Part shown: positions 10,901 through 21,198 of the stretch, one piece after another
Layout of the letters: each line of letters begins with the position of its first letter
Numbering within the stretch: the first letter of the stretch is position 1
Origin: Amphimedon queenslandica
Lineage: Eukaryota > Porifera > Demospongiae > Haplosclerida > Niphatidae
NCBI RefSeq assembly: GCF_000090795.2
Contig: NW_003546353.1
Span: 62,721-126,720 of the forward strand
DNA length: 64,000 bases
Direction: 5' to 3'
Translations under genes and position numbers: made by a program
The notes under the pieces: generated by a model
Told to the model about the DNA's origin: nothing
The model's database searches: none
Seen by the model: only the letters and a program-made list of their open reading frames with translations

Positions 10901-12410
10901 TAAACCAGGTACAGCAAATAATGTACTGTCACATGGACCTATTCTCACTCATTGTGTGTGTGTTATACTAGTAGTAATTCTTTCCTTTTTTTAAAGGGTT
11001 CTATAGTAAATATAAAAGCCACGTTACTAAGGATAAGCTGTTCATCAAGTTACTCCACTCTAAGGTAGGAGTAGTAAATAATCTGAACCTTTCATTACTA
11101 GTGATTTATCACAGACCAGCCTGGGGGGGAAGAGACCATTAGAAGTGCAGGTATTGTATTCAGTTTATTACTGCAACGAGTTATAATCCATTGTTTCACA
11201 GAATGCAATGATTAGGAAACACGCCTTAGAGCTGACAACAAACTTCATTATCCCACTGGTACTCCTACTGACTAAATCAATTAGCAACTGTTACTGTACA
11301 ATCCTGTTTGTACTGTCCTCTAACAGCCCATGACAGTTAATGACAGTTAATGACACAGTCAATTGACTGTAGTCCTAGTGTGTCTAGCCTGTTACATTAT
11401 TATACTTGTACTAAGAGATAATTCTATTGACTGTTTGTTACTATGATACTAATGACTCTACAAATCTTTATTTACAACTCACAATAGTCCCATCGTTTGA
11501 ACATAAGAGGTGCTATACAGCATCAGTCACCACATTCCTATTGATGTACTGCCTACTGCCAAATAAATGTATACATGTATTGTAGGTGTATGTACATGTA
11601 CATGTATTGTAGGTGTATGTGGGTGTATGTGTCTTCCATTAGGAGAGGTACCTAGCAGGACTGATGCCGTTGAAAAGAGATGTGTCACCTTGGAAAGTAA
11701 AACAATATTGATAATGTAATAATAATAAATATGGATTGTAGCCACCTCCTAAATTAAAGGACTTTAATGAGGATCAGTTTTTAAAGATGGTTGAAGGAGG
11801 AGGCCCACAAATGATGAGTGGACTCAAAGGGAACTGGCTCCCATTATACAGGTGAGTTATTCAACTAACCAGTCCTCCTGGTTTATTTAACTAAAGGAAT
11901 GTGTTTGCTCAGTAACTGCTGGTATACGTTCCTTCAATTATAATGTCCTTTCTCTGTTTCTTTAGACAGTTTTTACGTTGTCCAAACTTTATTTCTTGGT
12001 ATTCTGCAAGAAGAGAAGAAGCCAATCAGAAATTAAGATTAATCCACCTCGACATACTCTGCAAAGCTGTGAGGGAGAGAGAGGGAGGAGGGAGGCTGTG
12101 ATTCAATCATGGCAATACTTTATTCATGTCCTCATTATGGTCTTCTAGGATGTGTTGTTTTGGATGAAAGACAAGCAGGAGATAGAAATAGTTGACTTTC
12201 TATTGCAAGTCAAGCACTGCATAGTAAGACTGAAAGAGAAATTATTATCAATAATTGTTTTGGTAACAGTCAACAGCAGCTGTTCATCAACCTCCAGTCT
12301 CTAGACAGACAGTACAAACCTTGCAGAGATTAATTCAAAGTGTAATACTTAAGCTACCGGTTGACCTTCAGTCTTGTTTGAAGACAACCTTTGGAGAGAG
12401 TCCTTCATGA
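7940..12410 (+). CDS. DENND6: DENN domain-containing protein 6 (Rab14 GEF)
   Basis: Twenty-two exons give 613 residues, close to the vertebrate 608. Exons: 7940-8182, 8436-8474, 8534-8576, 8660-8772, 8981-9112, 9164-9218, 9531-9610, 9658-9729, 10257-10303, 10351-10411, 10455-10516, 10560-10655, 10701-10786, 10840-10908, 10997-11064, 11115-11150, 11202-11258, 11643-11696, 11742-11851, 11966-12068, 12149-12223, 12270-12410. The DENND6 family activates Rab14 on recycling endosomes. Diagnostic blocks: [75 protein letters not shown] and [18 protein letters not shown], all in family order. A serine/glutamate-rich N-terminus precedes the uDENN part. Intron 12 is only 45 bp and is easily misread as coding. 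Intron 8 holds a foldback element, and intron 6 a solitary copy of the B repeat. Confidence 0.95.
8786..8950 (+). repeat. AT-rich minisatellite in DENND6 intron 4
   Basis: About 15 copies of an 11-12 bp unit, variants of TACATTATTGG / TACATTATTAG, head to tail. Confidence 0.85.
9225..9425 (-). repeat. Solitary copy of interspersed repeat, subfamily B
   Basis: Contains the shared core (GATCGGAATCAACTCAAACTT, then TCAGAAAATGTAATAAAA-like sequence) and the subfamily B end, the palindromic CTGTACTATAGTACAG. It lies in DENND6 intron 6. The same unit is tandemly amplified at 50925-52115. Confidence 0.8.
9751..9912. mobile_element. Foldback (MITE-like) inverted repeat in DENND6 intron 8
   Basis: Two arms of roughly 70 bp (from TTAATACATG to GCACAC, and back from GTGTGC to CATGTATTAA) are nearly perfect reverse complements around a GGCCTTCGGCCTC centre. 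It is more GC-rich than its surroundings. No coding capacity. A miniature inverted-repeat element or an old palindromic insertion is the best reading. Confidence 0.65.
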
Positions 12411-12594
12411 TTGCTGGACTGATGTGTTACATTATAATGTTATCAATTAATTTTACTCAATTTCTACTTGAGTACTTGTGTGGATTATTATTTAGTGGCT
12501 ATTGTTTGTTTTTCATGTTTTTAGTTGATATAGACTAACTTATTCATTATCTTTTGTGTGGTCTAATCCGGTAGCACTGCCCAATGCTCATGCA

Positions 12595-12601
12595 TATAAA
12601 T
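12595..12601 (+). promoter_or_regulatory. TATA box of the carbonic anhydrase gene
   Basis: TATAAAT within GCATATAAATAAGG, 61 bp upstream of the chosen ATG at 12662, leaving a leader of about 30 nt. Its position argues against an earlier in-frame ATG at 12584, which would precede the TATA box. Confidence 0.55.
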
Positions 12602-12661
12602 AAGGTAATTGGTAGGAGTTGGGGTGTAGCTGCGAAAATTTCCTTTGCTGACTCTAAAAAC

Positions 12662-13549
12662 ATGATGACTCCACTTGCTTTGTCTCTCTTCTTCTTTTTC
12701 GGGATAGCCTCTGGTGCTGTTCCATTCAATTATACTAATCAGATTGCTTGGAACAGTCTTTTTGGATCATTCTGCAGTGGGGGCAGACAGTCTCCTATTG
12801 ATATTATCACTAGGAACGTTCAAGGTGGCAATTCTACACTGACTCCTCTTCGGATGACTAACTGGGACACTAGTGTCAATGGATATGTCCTGAACAATGG
12901 CCACACTCTAAAGTTTAGTCCGTCTTCTGCCTCAAGCGAGGCAAGAGTTCAAACTTTCATTTCTACTTACAAGCTTCTCCAGTTTCACTTTCATTGGGGA
13001 CCTAATAACATGGTAGGCTCAGAGAACAAAGTTAATAATACTTTCTTCAGCGGTGAGCTTCACTTTGTCAATCAGAACGTCAGTGCTGTGAATTCGGTGG
13101 GCTCCCAGTTCACTGTTGTAGCAGTATTCCTAACTGCAGATTCATCAGTCCAATACTCTGGCTCTGTATGGGAAAAGCTTACTGAATCTATTCCTGCTTT
13201 TAATGCTACCAGATCTATCCAGAGCATAACGTATGAGAGCATGCTCCCAAGCAACTTGAGCTATTACTACTTCCCTGGCTCATTGACCACTCCACTTTGT
13301 AACGAGATAGTGGAATGGTTTGTCCTTCAGAATCCAGTCTCTGTCCCAATGGAGTTCTTCAATAAGCTTCGTACCCTCAATGATACCAATGGTGATCCAC
13401 TCACTCTTAACTATCGTGATGTCCAGCCACTTAACGGTCGCACTGTCTCCGGTTACACCGTTGAATCAGTGAGTGGATCCATTGGTCTAATGTCCACTAC
13501 CACTGCATTGCTGGCCTTCCTGTTGATTGCCGTTCTTGCCAACTATTAG
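12662..13549 (+). CDS. Alpha-carbonic anhydrase, secreted and GPI-anchored
   Basis: A single uninterrupted frame of 295 residues. Alpha-carbonic anhydrases hydrate CO2 to bicarbonate. All active-site landmarks are present: zinc ligands in QFHFHWG (two His) and GELHFVN (third His), the gatekeeper pair in SLTTPLCNE, the Glu in GSEN, and the proton-shuttle His in NNGHTLKF. A signal peptide (MMTPLALSLFFFFGIASG) starts the protein, and a C-terminal hydrophobic tail (TTALLAFLLIAVLANY) after a small-residue stretch suggests a GPI anchor. Several NxS/T sites fit an extracellular location. A TATA box lies just upstream, and AATAAA at 13715 could serve polyadenylation. The lack of introns in such an intron-rich region suggests retroposition or intron loss. 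A role in pH or mineral homeostasis is known for sponge members and is only inferred here. Confidence 0.95.
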   Translation: MMTPLALSLFFFFGIASGAVPFNYTNQIAWNSLFGSFCSGGRQSPIDIITRNVQGGNSTLTPLRMTNWDTSVNGYVLNNGHTLKFSPSSASSEARVQTFISTYKLLQFHFHWGPNNMVGSENKVNNTFFSGELHFVNQNVSAVNSVGSQFTVVAVFLTADSSVQYSGSVWEKLTESIPAFNATRSIQSITYESMLPSNLSYYYFPGSLTTPLCNEIVEWFVLQNPVSVPMEFFNKLRTLNDTNGDPLTLNYRDVQPLNGRTVSGYTVESVSGSIGLMSTTTALLAFLLIAVLANY

Positions 13550-14010
13550 ATATAGCTCAGTTCAGATACAGTTCATCATGTATTGTTTCCAAACTGTTAT
13601 AGTTTAGTGACTTAAAGTCACACTTTAGAACTTATTAGATGTGCTACCTTTTGTCAAAAGTATTTTTGATAGCTTGTTTATGTCTGAAATTTAGTTATTA
13701 TGTCTAAAATGTTAAATAAATCTTGCAGGAATGTGTATTGAGATATCACACACCCACACGTCACTAGAGACTGGCACTGCCTTAGCATGCACAAACAACA
13801 TAATCAGATACCACAAGGGATAACTTGATTCATAGTCTATTGTGAGTTGTATAGTACAATAGTTCATTTGCTGATCTGTGGTTTGGTACATTGGCATAGT
13901 TACAATAGTTCATAGTATAGATAAAGAATATAGGATGGTATAACATTATTCTAATGAAATGTACAGTATAATTTATAAAATAATGAAATCAGCTAGTTAA
14001 TAGCAGGAGG
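13550..14010. other. Convergent 3' region
   Basis: 3' UTRs of the carbonic anhydrase (plus strand, AATAAA at 13715-13720) and the GoLoco protein (minus strand) meet here. Nothing else seen. Confidence 0.5.
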
Positions 14011-15605
14011 TTACATTTCAACCACACTCTCCTCCAGCCTCCAGCTAAGGAGTGAGGTACTCATCCTCTGATTGTGTGGCTTCTTTGGCGACTGATAAGT
14101 ATCAGAACCAACTTTAGTCGGTAAACTTAACTTCCGTGACTTCTGAAGAGCATCAGAAGCACATGCTCCAAGGCTAGCTGAATAAAGTGCTTGATACGAA
14201 CGAGAGAATCTCCTTGTTCTAGGAGATACAACCACAGGGAGACCATTACTAGTCTCTTTATTAGTAACATCAACTGAACAAGACTCAGCATCATTTGAAC
14301 CACTGATAGGCTGGGAACTGAGCCCATTCTCATTAACAACACTAGTTGTCTTACCATTAGTTTGACCACTCACATAAGAACTAGTATCATCAATGATTCC
14401 ATCAAGACTCGACGTTCTCTTAAACTCACTAGTTGAGTTATAGCTAGTGTTTCTCATTAGATCAGAATTAAAGGAATTACTCAATGAATCGGTGGAACTC
14501 CTTCTTGAATCAGAGTAGCCAGAAGAGGCAGTGCTGATCTGTCTTGGATGATACGGAGCAGTAGAGGCAGAGAATGGACGAGGTGAGTCACTGCTAGGAG
14601 ACACCATTGAAACAGTGTGATACACGTTCTCATCAGAACGACTTAAGACTTGAGGTAAACTATGAGCTTCTAATAAGTTAGATATTCTCGGGTGACGAGT
14701 TTGGCGTATTTTATTTAAACTTTGATCGGAGGAGAGTTTAGCTACAGGAGAAGTATTTCCTTCAGCTGAAAGAGGACGGATGGACTCAAGTTTATCAGAG
14801 AGAGAATGGGAAGGAGAGTGGTTTGCTGGAGGTGTACTAGTAGTAGACGACTGAACTGAAATAACATGATGAGGAGCTTGGGCTTTAGTAACTCTCTGGT
14901 CATCCATTCTTTCATCAGACGACATCATCACGTCAAACAATTCATCCATGCTCTCCTTTTTCTCCTGGTCTAGCTCTTTCTTTTTCTTTCTCTTCAGTTT
15001 TCCACTTGAACTCTTTCCTGATCCTTTGCCATCTTCTTCTTCCAGTGCATAAAGTGAAGCTCTCGATCCTTTGAATAAAGACCTCCTCAACCTACAAGAA
15101 TAATAAGAGATGAATGAATCATTTAAATTATTACTAAAATTATTATTAGCTTACGTTGAATTTTTAGAGAAAAAACTGCCACTTCTTGGTCTCTGTGGTT
15201 TATTAAGATCACCAGCTATTGAGAGAATTGAATTATAAATTAATTAAAAGTGATACACATTAATGTACTGTACTTGATGCTGAAAGATCTTCTATCGATT
15301 TGACGGCAGCTGCAACAGAAACCCATTGATTAGTTTTAGCAAGATCCTAATTGATAAATAATCAATAAATTAATGCCTTTATCTACAGTATCTGCATACT
15401 ATAGAACTGATTGATTTCTTTGAATAGGTTCTTTTAATTTTAGGAGATTTTGTATCTCTAGCACCTGCAGGCACAGAACAATCATTGGGACATTGTATAT
15501 TACAGAGAGTTGTACTTTTATCAACAGCAGTTGATTGACCAGGAGGAACAAACAATAAATCATTATCACTGAAGCTGTACAGAGCAGAAAGGAAGTCTTT
15601 GAGAG
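14011..15605 (-). CDS. GoLoco-motif protein (5' end unresolved)
   Basis: Four in-frame exons are clear (14011-15091, 15155-15215, 15274-15346, 15400-15605), coding about 473 residues. In the last exon, SMDELFDVMMSSDERMDDQR matches the GoLoco (GPR) motif, including the D-D-Q-R ending whose arginine reaches into the Galpha nucleotide pocket. GoLoco proteins bind Galpha(i)-GDP and block nucleotide release. A lysine-rich patch precedes the motif; after it the protein is serine-rich and low complexity, with a distinct tail (SLLSWRLEESVVEM). I see only one motif and no TPR, RGS or RapGAP domain in these exons, so it is not an obvious GPSM2, RGS12 or RAP1GAP. The exon at 15400 needs a phase-1 upstream exon that I could not place; the repeat array at 15690-16680 probably sits in that intron. 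Confidence 0.55.
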
Positions 15606-15689
15606 CTACAAAGGATAATAAAAAATGTAAACTGCACTTATGTTGTGTTGACTCATTCCAATCAAAATTTGATTTTTAATGAACAAGTT

Positions 15690-16680
15690 AAAGTGTCTTA
15701 AAATATCGGGCCAAATTAAGTACCTGTACTAAATACATGGTATTGGCACAAGTTTTGCCAAAAATGAAAAGTAGAAAATTCTCCATTTTTATCAGATTTT
15801 CTGATACATATTTATGTACTTATGCTGTGTACAAAGTTTGAGCTCATTCCGACTTCAATTTTTCAAGTTACGGCCATTTTAAGAAAATGCCAAAATTTTG
15901 AAAAATACCCAAGGCTATGTCCATAGTTTTTTCCAAAAAATGGCTCCGAAATCACCCCATATTTTTATTACAATTTCTGATACATATTGATGTCCTTATG
16001 CTGTGTAGAAAGTTTGAGCTCATTCCAATTCCAATTTTTAGAGTTACGGCCATTTTAAGAAAACGCCAAAATTTTGAAAAATACCCAAGGCTATAGTCCA
16101 TGGTTTTTTTCAAAAAATGGCCAAAAAATCACTCCAAATTTTTATTACATTTTCTGATACATATTGATGTCCTTATGCTGTGTAAAAAGTTTGAGCTCAT
16201 TCCGACTTCAATTTTTCGAGTTACGGCCATTTTAAGAAAATGCCAAAATTTTGAAAAATACCCAAGGCTATAGCCTTGGGTATTTTTCAAAATTTTGGTT
16301 TTTTTCAAAAAATGGCCAAAAAATCACTCCAAATTTTTATTGCATTTTTTGATACATATTGATGTCCTTATGCTGTGTAGAAAGTTTGAACTTATTCCGA
16401 CTTTAATTTTTCGAGTTACGGCCATTTTAAGAAAACGCCAAAATTTGGAAAATTATCCAAGGCTATAGTCCATGGTTTTTTCCAAAAAATGTCCAAAAAA
16501 TCACTCCAAATTTTTATTACATTTTCTGATACATATTGATGTCCTTATGCTGTGTAGAAAGTTTGAGCTGATTCCGACTTCAATTTTTCGAGTTACGGCC
16601 ATCTTAAGAAAACGCCAAAATTTGGAAAAATACCCAAGGCTATTGCCTTTGGTTTTTTCCAAAAAATGATAGAGTTTTTC
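15690..16680 (-). repeat. Tandem repeat array, subfamily A (about 5 units, reversed)
   Basis: About five units of the subfamily A repeat in reverse orientation: TTTCTGATACATATTGATGT, then TGCTGTGTAGAAAGTTTGAG, then TACGGCCATTTTAAG, then AAATACCCAAGGCTAT. At 16243-16298 two units meet head to head, making a perfect 56-bp palindrome. The array probably lies in an intron of the GoLoco gene. Confidence 0.9.
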
Positions 16681-16997
16681 ATATTTTGTTAGTTATTAGT
16701 ACCTTGTGGTGGGAGGGGACATGTTGAGCTGATGAGTCGATGGATTATGAAGAATACTAAACTCTTAAAAGTCGCCTCTTGCTTCTTCTGCTGGTTTGTT
16801 GTCAGTAAATGTTCCTTTAGCTTTGGAATTACATGAAATGACCAAAGCTCAGCAAACCAACTAGTGAAGCAGAAAAATTAATAAAATAAATTAATAAATA
16901 ATACTTGTAAATACTGTCTGCATTGTTACTCAAAACAGGGCAATTGAGAAATAACTTCACTCCTAGAGAATAACACAGTTATACATTGATGATGATG

Positions 16998-17196
<199 letters not shown>

Positions 17197-17202
17197 GTTC
17201 CA

Positions 17203-17546
17203 ATGGCTATAGAGACCCTAGGAGGATGGAGTCCCATTGCCATTAAGGTCATTAGAGCCCTCAGTCACTATCTTAGAGCTTGCTCAGGTCTCCCTGCTGC
17301 TGAGCTCTCTGACCATCTTTTCCAGAGGCTCTCTATCTCTCTCTGGCATGCTAATGCTCAAATGTGGCTTGGTCGCCTTCCTATTATCCCATCTGTTTTG
17401 GATGGCCAGTGTTAATTGACTTTCTTTCTTAAAGTCCTTTGTCTTATCTTTTGTCTTTTTATGTTTTGTTTCTCTTATTTCTTGTTTTGTCCTTAGTGTA
17501 CTTTATTGTGTATGCCTTGTGTTGTATAATAATAATAATAATGATG

Positions 17547-17583
<37 letters not shown>

Positions 17584-17590
17584 ATAATGA
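17203..17590 (+). mobile_element. 5'-truncated non-LTR retrotransposon 3' end
   Basis: The frame 17203-17415 reads MAIETLGGWSPIAIKVIRAL and on to a stop. That resembles the carboxy end of many LINE reverse-transcriptase polyproteins (ETLG-W, then a conserved LFQRLSISL-type block). About 110 bp of T-rich 3' UTR follow, then a (TAA)n-rich tail at 17528-17590, the usual structure of CR1/L2-like insertions. Everything 5' of the last 70 codons is missing, so it is dead. The family assignment is inference. Confidence 0.6.
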
Positions 17591-17613
17591 ATAATGATGA
17601 TAATGATGGTGAT

Positions 17614-20600
17614 ACCTAGTGTTAATTCATGTAGCCCCAATTGTTGTATGTAGTAATTGTATATCAACCAAAACTGCCACACCCACACCACTGCTTGATA
17701 CACATAATCAGACCTTTATATAAAGACAATTAACTTTAATAATTATTAATTATAAACTATAAACTTACTTAAGAGGTAGGGTCCCTTTGTTAATGTGAAC
17801 TAGTTCTTTAAAGTAAGTCCTGTACAGCTGGCCCAGGATCGGCTCCTCTGAGTCACATAACCATATATGGGCATACGACTCCATCACTTCACGAGGCAGA
17901 CCAGACCCACTTCTATTTTTAGAATCATATGACCACACCCCTAGTCCCGCCCACTCACTTTGTGAACAATGTCCGAGTAGCTATTACATAACATTGCTCC
18001 GATAGTTTATAGTTCCCAGTGGGTATAAAGGACTCTTCATTGTTATCATTTAAATCTAAATAAATGCTCTCTCCAGTTGAATAATGTTCCAATAGTGAGG
18101 AGAGGGTGTAGAGTACATCACGATACTGTATCTTATCGACTCCTTCCATTACTAGCAAAGAGGAACTGAGACAAAATACAATTAATTAATGAATTAGTTT
18201 ACTGTGGTGAATCTGAAGTTGTTTCTGCTGATTCTGAGCAAGGAATTAAAATGCCTATTATTAATAAATCCTCAAATTGTAAAGGCGTACATTAATATTC
18301 TTACCATTATCATAAAGGAGGGACACAAGATGGGCTCGGGTATAACTTGGTCTCAATGGTATGTGAATTTTGTCTATTTTTGCTGACGTTACACTTTTGA
18401 GAGATGCAGCAATGTGTCCTGATATTTGATTCAAGTCAATTTCCAAAGGTCCGTGGATAATGACACACTTTGACTTCAATAACTATTGAAATTAATTAAT
18501 TAATAAATAACGACATTAAATAATTAATTACTTGATTTGTGTATTTCTCCAGTACGTCTTGAGGAATCATTGAGGTATAGCTGATGCGCTGGTATCCATT
18601 GTCAAGATGAACTTCAATTTCCAGCAATTCTCCTGCTTCTTCCAGTTCAACTAATGCTTCATAAGGACTCCGCCCTTCACAGCCACGCCTCTCACTGCCC
18701 CACCCACCAGTAGACCAGGTGTATTGTCCTATCTTGATGTCTTTCATGGCGGAGGAGAGATCATTCAATGGTTTAAAAGAAGAGCATCTTTTAGAAAGAA
18801 CGTCTTTCATTTCTTGAAGTAACGTCACACTATCAGTCTATTAATAATTAATATTAATTAATTAATTAATTAATTACCGGTTCACATACTTGACACAATT
18901 GATTCAAGTCTTCATCAATGGTTCCAATCAATCTCTTTTGATTCAAGTAGGTATCACTCTCAGTAAACTTGTTCTCAAACCTCTCGTTGTATTTCTGAGA
19001 ATATTCAAACTCCTTGAAACAGCTGCTGACCAGCCACTTGAGGTCATCCCAGTTATGATGAGTCAGCAGTTTAATGCGTCCTATTCTATAATCTCCAGAG
19101 GAGGAGGAGGAGGAGGAGGAGGAGGAGGAGAAAGAATGTCCTTCATGAACAAGAACTAAAGCTTCTTTGTGATCTAAAGGAGAAGGAAGACACAACTTAT
19201 TGTGAGAAACTGTAATTGGCAGGAAAGAGATGGTGAATACATGACAAAGACACAATAATAAACAAAAGACAGATATACACTAAATATTTATTAATTATTA
19301 TTACTTCTTGTTGATAGAAGTACAGTGCAGTCTGGACTGCCTGTGACCAGATCAAGAGCTGTCCTTCCATCAAATGACATTAGGTTAGGATTAACCTCAG
19401 GACAAGATAAAAGAACCATTAAACATTTCTAGAGAGAGAGAGAGAGAGGGAGAGGGGAGCTACTGCAGTGATTGTGTACATTGAAGGTACCATGTGTTTC
19501 TTTTCTGCTGCAATGTGAAGTGGTGTATATCCAGTGCTGAACTCTTGTCCATTTAGTAATGAGGACACAGACTGAGGAGGAAGAGAAGCTCTGATGGAGA
19601 CTAGCAACAATCTCAACTCATTATCCAAACAACTAGACACAGCTGCATGGAAGAGACTCCTACCGCCCTACAAAACATAAACAAGTACAAGTACTGACAC
19701 ATCGTGAGGTGAGCCTGTGTTGATAAGAAGTGCAAGCAGCTGATAACGGATAAGAGAGAAGAGAGAAAAGAGGAGATAACGGAGGGAAGCCTCACTGTAG
19801 TCAGGAGAGAGAGGCCAGGGCTGTGACTCTTCAACAGTAACTGAACACAATCAGTTTGACCAGCTACCAGTGCAATGTATAATGGAGTCTGGCCTTTAGA
19901 ATCTTGCAAATCAACTTCAGCACCATATTGTAATAATACCTTAATACAACTAAAGAAAGATTAATAGTGTGAATGTGATTGTCAACAAGTGAAGATCAAG
20001 TAGAAAGAGTATTAATACAATAGAAAGGTGACATCATTCCAATAAAGTGTTATTATGGTTACCTTTTGAATCCATTGTTAGCAGCTGTATGTAAAGGAGG
20101 GAGTGAGCTTAAACCAGATTCATTTGGACTCACACCACCTTTGAGTAACACTTGAACACAATCTAATGACAAACAAAGCAGACATCAAGGGATTAATGGC
20201 TTCTACTTATCACACAACAACATATTCACACCATGATTGATGATAATACATGCATGTAAATGTACAAACAAATCTTGGTAATTATTTAGAGAATAACACA
20301 GTAATAACATACTTATGCTTCTTTCTTCAACAGCTAAATGCAACAACTGGGTCCCATACTGAAGCAATGCCTCTCGCTCACTATCTGAAGCGCTCCTACT
20401 ATCAGTATTGTCTTGAAGAATGGCTACAAGTTGTTTGTAGTTGCCTAGTTTAATGGCTGCACAGGCTTTATCAAAAGAACTAGAATCTTCAAAAGAAAGA
20501 GACGGTAAATATGCGTGAGTGGAGTCCAGGCTTACCTGAGGTACTTGTGTCTTTTTGCTGTAAAGGAGCTAGTGTTTCTTGTACCTCATCAGGCATCTCT

Positions 20601-20860
20601 TGTAGGACAGCATCATAAAATTCCCGAGAGAAGGCTCGAGGTAAAGCAGGAGGGAAATTACTAACGGAAGAAGAACTGGAGGCACTTCTAGTGTAATCTT
20701 GTTGTTCCTCTCCTGGTGGTTCAGGCTCCAGCTTGTCTTTGAGACAGACCAATAGCTGCAGCAGAGCTTGTTTCTGAGCTTCAGCCTCAGCCTCTGCTGC
20801 AAAACGAAGCTCCTTTTCCAAAGATAGCAAGTTTGAAAGATCTTCTCTGGTCTTCTCCAT
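17614..20860 (-). CDS. CTTNBP2: CTTNBP2-like ankyrin-repeat protein
   Basis: Exons with consistent phase: 20536-20860, 20313-20486, 20063-20162, then within 19695-19949 (two exons with a 46-nt intron), 19491-19667, 19305-19428, 18878-19173, 18532-18837, 18305-18482, 17959-18151, 17769-17912. A further exon near 17614-17700 is probable but its phase is unresolved. The first true ATG is at 20860. Order: an N-terminal coiled coil (EKELRFAAEAEAEAQKQALL), a serine-rich linker, ankyrin repeats (GQTPLYIALVAGQTDCVQLL, GYTPLHIAAEKK), then the C-terminal domain of cortactin-binding protein 2. Matches to that domain include HNWDDLKWLVSSCF, ISYTSMIPQDVLEKY, CVIIHGP and SYTRAHLVSLL. In vertebrates CTTNBP2 binds cortactin and striatin and shapes dendritic spines; here a cytoskeletal role is inferred. 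It is shorter than the human protein (1663 aa). Joining 19667 to 19695 requires a 27-nt intron. Confidence 0.7.
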
Positions 20861-21198
20861 CCCAGGAATCTCCACTGAACTAACACGAGGTATCAACAGC
20901 TCCAGGAAGTAAAGGAACAGCTAGAGTAGTAGCAGTACTGCAGAGTTTGCGTCAGTTTTGCTACTTTTTAACAACAAACACGCCCCCGGAAAATGAATAT
21001 TAGACCCACGCCCCTAATTAATTAATATTCATTAGCCTTGACTTAATAAATAATAATTAGTTCATTATTCATTACATTCTTAGGATTCTTATAAACAAGG
21101 GATTCTCTTCCATATAAGGAGAGATTGAAAAGCACACAATCATTAATAAATCATACAATAAAGTGATGAAAAGGTTGTTTATAGTTCTGCAATAGTTA

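Noticed and set aside
16680-16720. ATG (MSPPTT) with donor as first exon of the GoLoco gene
   Set aside because: Its phase (2) does not match the phase 1 needed by the exon starting at 15605, so it cannot be joined directly.
16729-16770. CTGATGAG...GAAGAATAC resembles a hammerhead ribozyme core
   Set aside because: The sequence between the two conserved boxes cannot form stem II and the GAAA box is imperfect; stems I and III also lack complements.
20861-20896. Upstream start MIPRVSS for the CTTNBP2-like gene
   Set aside because: The first codon there is TTG, not ATG; the first ATG in frame is at 20860.
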